From an uncultured Polaribacter sp. (GTDB lineage: Bacteria; Bacteroidota; Bacteroidia; Flavobacteriales; Flavobacteriaceae): a stretch of 64,000 nucleotides of DNA. Both the position numbers and the translations under genes were made by a program. Below are positions 61,427 through 64,000 of the stretch, piece after piece. The stretch lies in NCBI RefSeq assembly GCF_947497695.1, contig NZ_CANMHM010000001.1, positions 186,001 through 250,000 of the forward strand, in the 5' to 3' direction. Position 1 is the stretch's first letter, and the number at the start of each line of letters is the position of its first letter. The notes below the pieces were generated by a model, which ran no database searches, had not been told where the DNA came from, and was given only the letters and a program-made list of their open reading frames with translations.

Positions 61427-62044
61427 TTATTTTATAATGCTTTTTGGTATCAAAGTGGCAATATGTTTATTAAGAAGTGTGTCGCTCATAGTAACAACCT
61501 TAACATCTTTAACCCAAAAATCCTTGTCATCTGTTACCAAGAAATAGCTTTTCTTTTTACATAAATTGTAATAGTAATAATCGTTAAAATCAAGACTCGT
61601 TGGTGGATTAGACATTACGTGTTTAAATTTAAAGGTTGTTCCAAACTCGTCATTAACTAAATCTATTGAAGAATTGAAACTCTTAATATCGTCACAAATT
61701 AGATTATATGCTATGCGATAATCATCTGTATTTCTAAAAACATTTTTATAGTAATCACTTGGAAAGTCAATGTTGGGTGTTTTTTTCTTAACTGCTTTAA
61801 GATGCTTTTGATAATGAACCTCCCTAATAATCCTATTGATTACTTCTGAAACCACCAAAGCAGGAAGTATAATGCGAACTTTTGTATTATTTACTAGCTT
61901 TTCAAAAAATGCTAAATATCCTTTATCCTTGTATGATAGTTTGTTTTTAGGTGCTAATACTTTTAACCAGATATTTGCATCTAAAAAATATTTTTCTTGA
62001 TTTTTAATAGAATGACTAGATGCCTTTGAGTAAGAATAAGACAT
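61427..62044 (-). CDS. PIN-domain protein, probable ribonuclease
   Basis: The 205-residue protein carries the four-acid PIN pattern: Asp22 (YFLDANIWLKVL), Glu67 (LVVSEVINRII), Asp155 (SLDFNDYYYYNLC) and Asp172/173 (LVTDDKDF). PIN proteins are metal-dependent RNases, often toxins. It is longer than a VapC toxin (about 130 residues), with an inserted helical region (about 75-145). No VapB-like antitoxin adjoins it; its partner 13 bases upstream on the transcript is the STAS-like protein. It is the last gene of the cassette. Confidence 0.85.
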   Translation of the reverse strand: MSYSYSKASSHSIKNQEKYFLDANIWLKVLAPKNKLSYKDKGYLAFFEKLVNNTKVRIILPALVVSEVINRIIREVHYQKHLKAVKKKTPNIDFPSDYYKNVFRNTDDYRIAYNLICDDIKSFNSSIDLVNDEFGTTFKFKHVMSNPPTSLDFNDYYYYNLCKKKSYFLVTDDKDFWVKDVKVVTMSDTLLNKHIATLIPKSIIK

Positions 62045-62057
62045 AAGGTATAAGGTA

Positions 62058-62381
62058 TTACATTGAAAGAAGAGCGTTATCGACTAATGTGTCGTACTCG
62101 TCTCCCATTAAAGCATTTTCAACAACATCTTCAACTTTATGAGAAAACATTTCGTTTCCTACTGGATATTCAAATTTTAATTCTTGAATATTTGATGCAT
62201 TACTCATTGCGTACTGACCAATACTTTCGTTAAGAAACAAGGTAGATATGCGTCTGATACCTGCGAAGGAAATAGTAATCTCTGAAGGCTTGTAGGATTT
62301 GATAACTTCAAAAAGAACACTACCGTCTGTTAGGTTGGTAGCTAATTCTGACTTGATAATATCTAAAACATTGATTTTCAT
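62058..62381 (-). CDS. STAS-like DUF4325 protein
   Basis: The 107-residue protein is a single small domain. The segment ITISFAGIRRISTLFLNESI at 35-54 matches the DUF4325 pattern (strand, DF-like turn, then a Ser/Thr-x-F helix), a STAS-like fold related to anti-sigma antagonists of the SpoIIAA type. Ser46/Thr47 occupy the place where such proteins are phosphorylated. It lies 48 bases after the GHKL ATPase gene and 13 before the PIN gene. A partner-switch role is inferred. Confidence 0.8.
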   Translation of the reverse strand: MKINVLDIIKSELATNLTDGSVLFEVIKSYKPSEITISFAGIRRISTLFLNESIGQYAMSNASNIQELKFEYPVGNEMFSHKVEDVVENALMGDEYDTLVDNALLSM

Positions 62382-62429
62382 ATATAATGATAAATTTTAG
62401 AACACAAATTAAGTGGGTACAAATATACT

Positions 62430-63272
62430 TTATTTGTATTTGAAAAACAAATTTAAAATAGAGCCAACATAAGGGTTAGGAAAATGGAACTTTTTCATTA
62501 CTGTATTTTCCAATTCTAAACTCCAAAATGTATCACCTGATATAATTTGAAAGTTTCCATTTGTTTGTTCAAAGTACGAATTTAAATCGAATAAACCTAA
62601 TCCCCCTGGTTTTCCTATTTTAGTTGTGTTCCTTTTTTCCAATGCCCACTTGATAGCATCGTAATCATTATCTACTTCACCTTTTGTTTTATTTTCGATT
62701 GCAGGAAGAAAACCAACACCTAAATCAACCATAGAAAAAGTTAATACATCTTGTTGAGGATAATACTGACCACAAACATAAAACGGTTCTTTTGATTTTG
62801 AATGAATTTGTATATTACAGAATACTTCTATTAGAGATTCTATAATATTATCTTTTACAGTTTCACTAAAATCTGGCATCCCTCTATGATTCAATAAATC
62901 ATTTTCAATATAATTTATAAAACCATCTTTATCGTCAGGCAAAAAACTTCTAAATGATACCGTTGATTTTTGTTCATCAGTTACAGTATTTTCAGAACGA
63001 AAAAACCCGTTTCTAAATAACACATTAAAATGCTGTTCTAAATACTTTAAATCGGTAGAAAATTTTAAATTATTTTCTTTGGTAAGTTTTGATAAAATAC
63101 TACCAAATAATGCGCTTAAATTTGCATCAAACCAATTTAAATGATAAAAATCTAAATAAACCGTTTCGTTATAATAGTCTGATGCAGTCCTATAAAACTC
63201 AAACAAACGTTTAATACCAGAAAAATTAGTGTAAAAACTATCTGAAAGGTGTAATACTATTTTGTTTTCCAT
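62430..63272 (-). CDS. STAS-like plus GHKL-ATPase fusion protein (anti-sigma-kinase type)
   Basis: The 280-residue protein has two parts. Residues about 1-90 look STAS-like (ETVYLDFYHLNWFDANLSAL). Residues about 115-255 are a GHKL ATPase: N-box Glu149 and Asn153 (SLIEVFCNIQIHS), D-box DLGVG at 183-187 and G-box GKPGGLGL at 220-227. That is the layout of serine-kinase anti-sigma factors such as SpoIIAB/RsbW, without a sensor or histidine-transfer domain. It follows the HsdR-like gene by 62 bases. The fusion of antagonist-like and kinase-like parts in one chain is unusual. Confidence 0.8.
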   Translation of the reverse strand: MENKIVLHLSDSFYTNFSGIKRLFEFYRTASDYYNETVYLDFYHLNWFDANLSALFGSILSKLTKENNLKFSTDLKYLEQHFNVLFRNGFFRSENTVTDEQKSTVSFRSFLPDDKDGFINYIENDLLNHRGMPDFSETVKDNIIESLIEVFCNIQIHSKSKEPFYVCGQYYPQQDVLTFSMVDLGVGFLPAIENKTKGEVDNDYDAIKWALEKRNTTKIGKPGGLGLFDLNSYFEQTNGNFQIISGDTFWSLELENTVMKKFHFPNPYVGSILNLFFKYK

Positions 63273-63334
63273 ATTATTATTAACTTATAAATCTTTGTGA
63301 TTTATTTATTTTCACAAAAAAACCTAAACAAATT

Positions 63335-64000
63335 TTATCCAGCCTGTATTAAATTCTGAATTACTGTTTTTCCAATCAAACTTATAATTCCGCCTTTTTG
63401 AACGTACATTGGGTCGTCTAATTTGTCCCATAAGTCACGTTTTATATATTCGTCTTTTACTTCCGATTGTACTCTAGGTTCAGCACTTGTTTTTAAGTAA
63501 ACTTGATTGTTTTTATTTGCAATAACTGTTTCTTTAGTACTTGTCGTTTCAGATACTTCTTCTACTATTTCCTTTATCAAAATTGCATCTTCTTCGCTTA
63601 TTTGAAATTTTTCTTGAATATCTTTTATTGCAGATTCAATAGTTGTTCTTGGTATTTCGTGTCCGCCTTTTCCTGTTTTAAGTCCTGTTTTCTTTTTTGG
63701 TTTTCCTACTACAGTAAGATTGGTTTTAGTTCCAGTAAACTTTACAGCTCCTTTGCTTAGTTCAACTTTCTTTAGAAACTCTTTCATTTCAGAAGTTTTC
63801 CCTTTTCTGATTAAAGTATCACCCATTACTTCTGCAAATACAATAAATTCGTTTAGTTCTGGTGTTAATTCAAAAAACTGAGCGATAAAATAATATAGCT
63901 TGGTGTATCTTCTTAATAAAGAAACATAGTTTTTTTGTGCTTCTAATTCTGGAAGTTTCTTTTTGAAAATTGTTCTGTAATCTTGGTTTAGATTACTTAA
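63335..64000 (-). CDS. C-terminal part of a probable type I restriction HsdR-like protein
   Basis: The frame is open to the window edge, showing the last 221 residues; the Met at 63826 is internal. The visible helical region (KKLPELEAQKNYVSLLRRYT, then KLYYFIAQFFELTPELNEFI) and the C-terminal TIESAIKDIQEKFQISEEDA follow the layout of HsdR C-terminal domains, with a central basic loop (VVGKPKKKTGLKTGKGG). The motor and nuclease domains would lie outside the window. The HsdR call rests on the C-terminal pattern only; another SF2 helicase or an unrelated protein is possible. It heads the PIN cassette. Confidence 0.55.
   Translation of the reverse strand, partial: LSNLNQDYRTIFKKKLPELEAQKNYVSLLRRYTKLYYFIAQFFELTPELNEFIVFAEVMGDTLIRKGKTSEMKEFLKKVELSKGAVKFTGTKTNLTVVGKPKKKTGLKTGKGGHEIPRTTIESAIKDIQEKFQISEEDAILIKEIVEEVSETTSTKETVIANKNNQVYLKTSAEPRVQSEVKDEYIKRDLWDKLDDPMYVQKGGIISLIGKTVIQNLIQAG

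Noticed and set aside
61427..62381. Classical VapBC toxin-antitoxin pair
   Set aside because: The PIN protein is too long for VapC, and the upstream partner is STAS-like rather than an AbrB, RHH or Phd antitoxin.
63335..63826. A complete 163-residue gene starting at 63826
   Set aside because: The same frame stays open to 64000 with good helical protein character, so the Met is internal to a larger gene.

Overview
The window reads as chromosomal DNA of a low-GC member of the Flavobacteriaceae (Bacteroidota), close in style to Polaribacter or Tenacibaculum. The evidence is the gliding genes gldE and gldD behind mutY-ssb, a SusC/SusD pair, many Bacteroidota-only families (DUF3098, DUF4292, DUF4302, DUF5689, SPOR protein with a CCDC81-like HU domain), TAnnTTTG-type -7 promoter boxes, and dispersed intergenic repeats of the kind common in this family. 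The genus is an inference.

Layout. 1-5.1 kb is a minus-strand housekeeping block: a partial outer-membrane protein coupled to coaX, a tRNA-Phe, then ftsX-DUF3098-uppP-truB (division, undecaprenyl recycling, tRNA modification) and methylmalonyl-CoA epimerase. 5.1-10.5 kb holds a TonB-dependent receptor with a DUF5689 lipoprotein, opposite an exported endonuclease/exonuclease/phosphatase-family protein; together they may form a nucleic-acid or phosphate scavenging set. 10.8-13 kb is rng, a 30-residue basic protein gene and a HU/IHF gene with a clear promoter. 13.2-20.4 kb is a four-gene Sus-like uptake operon (SusC, SusD, zinc metallohydrolase lipoprotein, DUF4302) lying between the HU gene and the mutY-ssb-gldE-gldD operon.

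24-35 kb carries a DnaQ-fold exonuclease, an ABC-F ATPase, an OmpA/HhH pair, and a plus-strand operon (sugar nucleotidyltransferase, TPR protein, DUF4292 lipoprotein, EnvC-like factor), followed by MscS-like, thioesterase and SPOR genes. 35-45.6 kb has dprA, a protein with a cryptic kinase-like motif set, lipid genes (acyl-ACP desaturase, plsC), pgi, a metallopeptidase with a variant zinc site, DUF3108 and tryptophan dioxygenase. 46-61 kb is mainly ferritin, NifU/Mrp iron-sulfur assembly, an alkyltransferase-like protein, trmB, yicC-gmk-nadD, a metallopeptidase-GH3 pair, queD, two LVIVD-type lipoproteins, pth-rplY-prs and tRNA-Leu(CAA).

The last 2.6 kb, beyond tRNA-Leu, changes character. It is a minus-strand accessory cassette: the 3' end of a probable type I restriction HsdR-like gene, then a STAS-like plus GHKL-ATPase fusion, a stand-alone STAS-like DUF4325 protein, and a PIN-domain nuclease. 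The two middle genes look like an anti-sigma/anti-anti-sigma partner switch placed between a restriction enzyme and a probable RNase. This is the best candidate in the window for an undescribed defence-related system; the window ends before the rest of the locus.

No rRNA operon, intact insertion sequence, integrase or CRISPR array was seen. Everything was read by eye; no database search or folding calculation was run.
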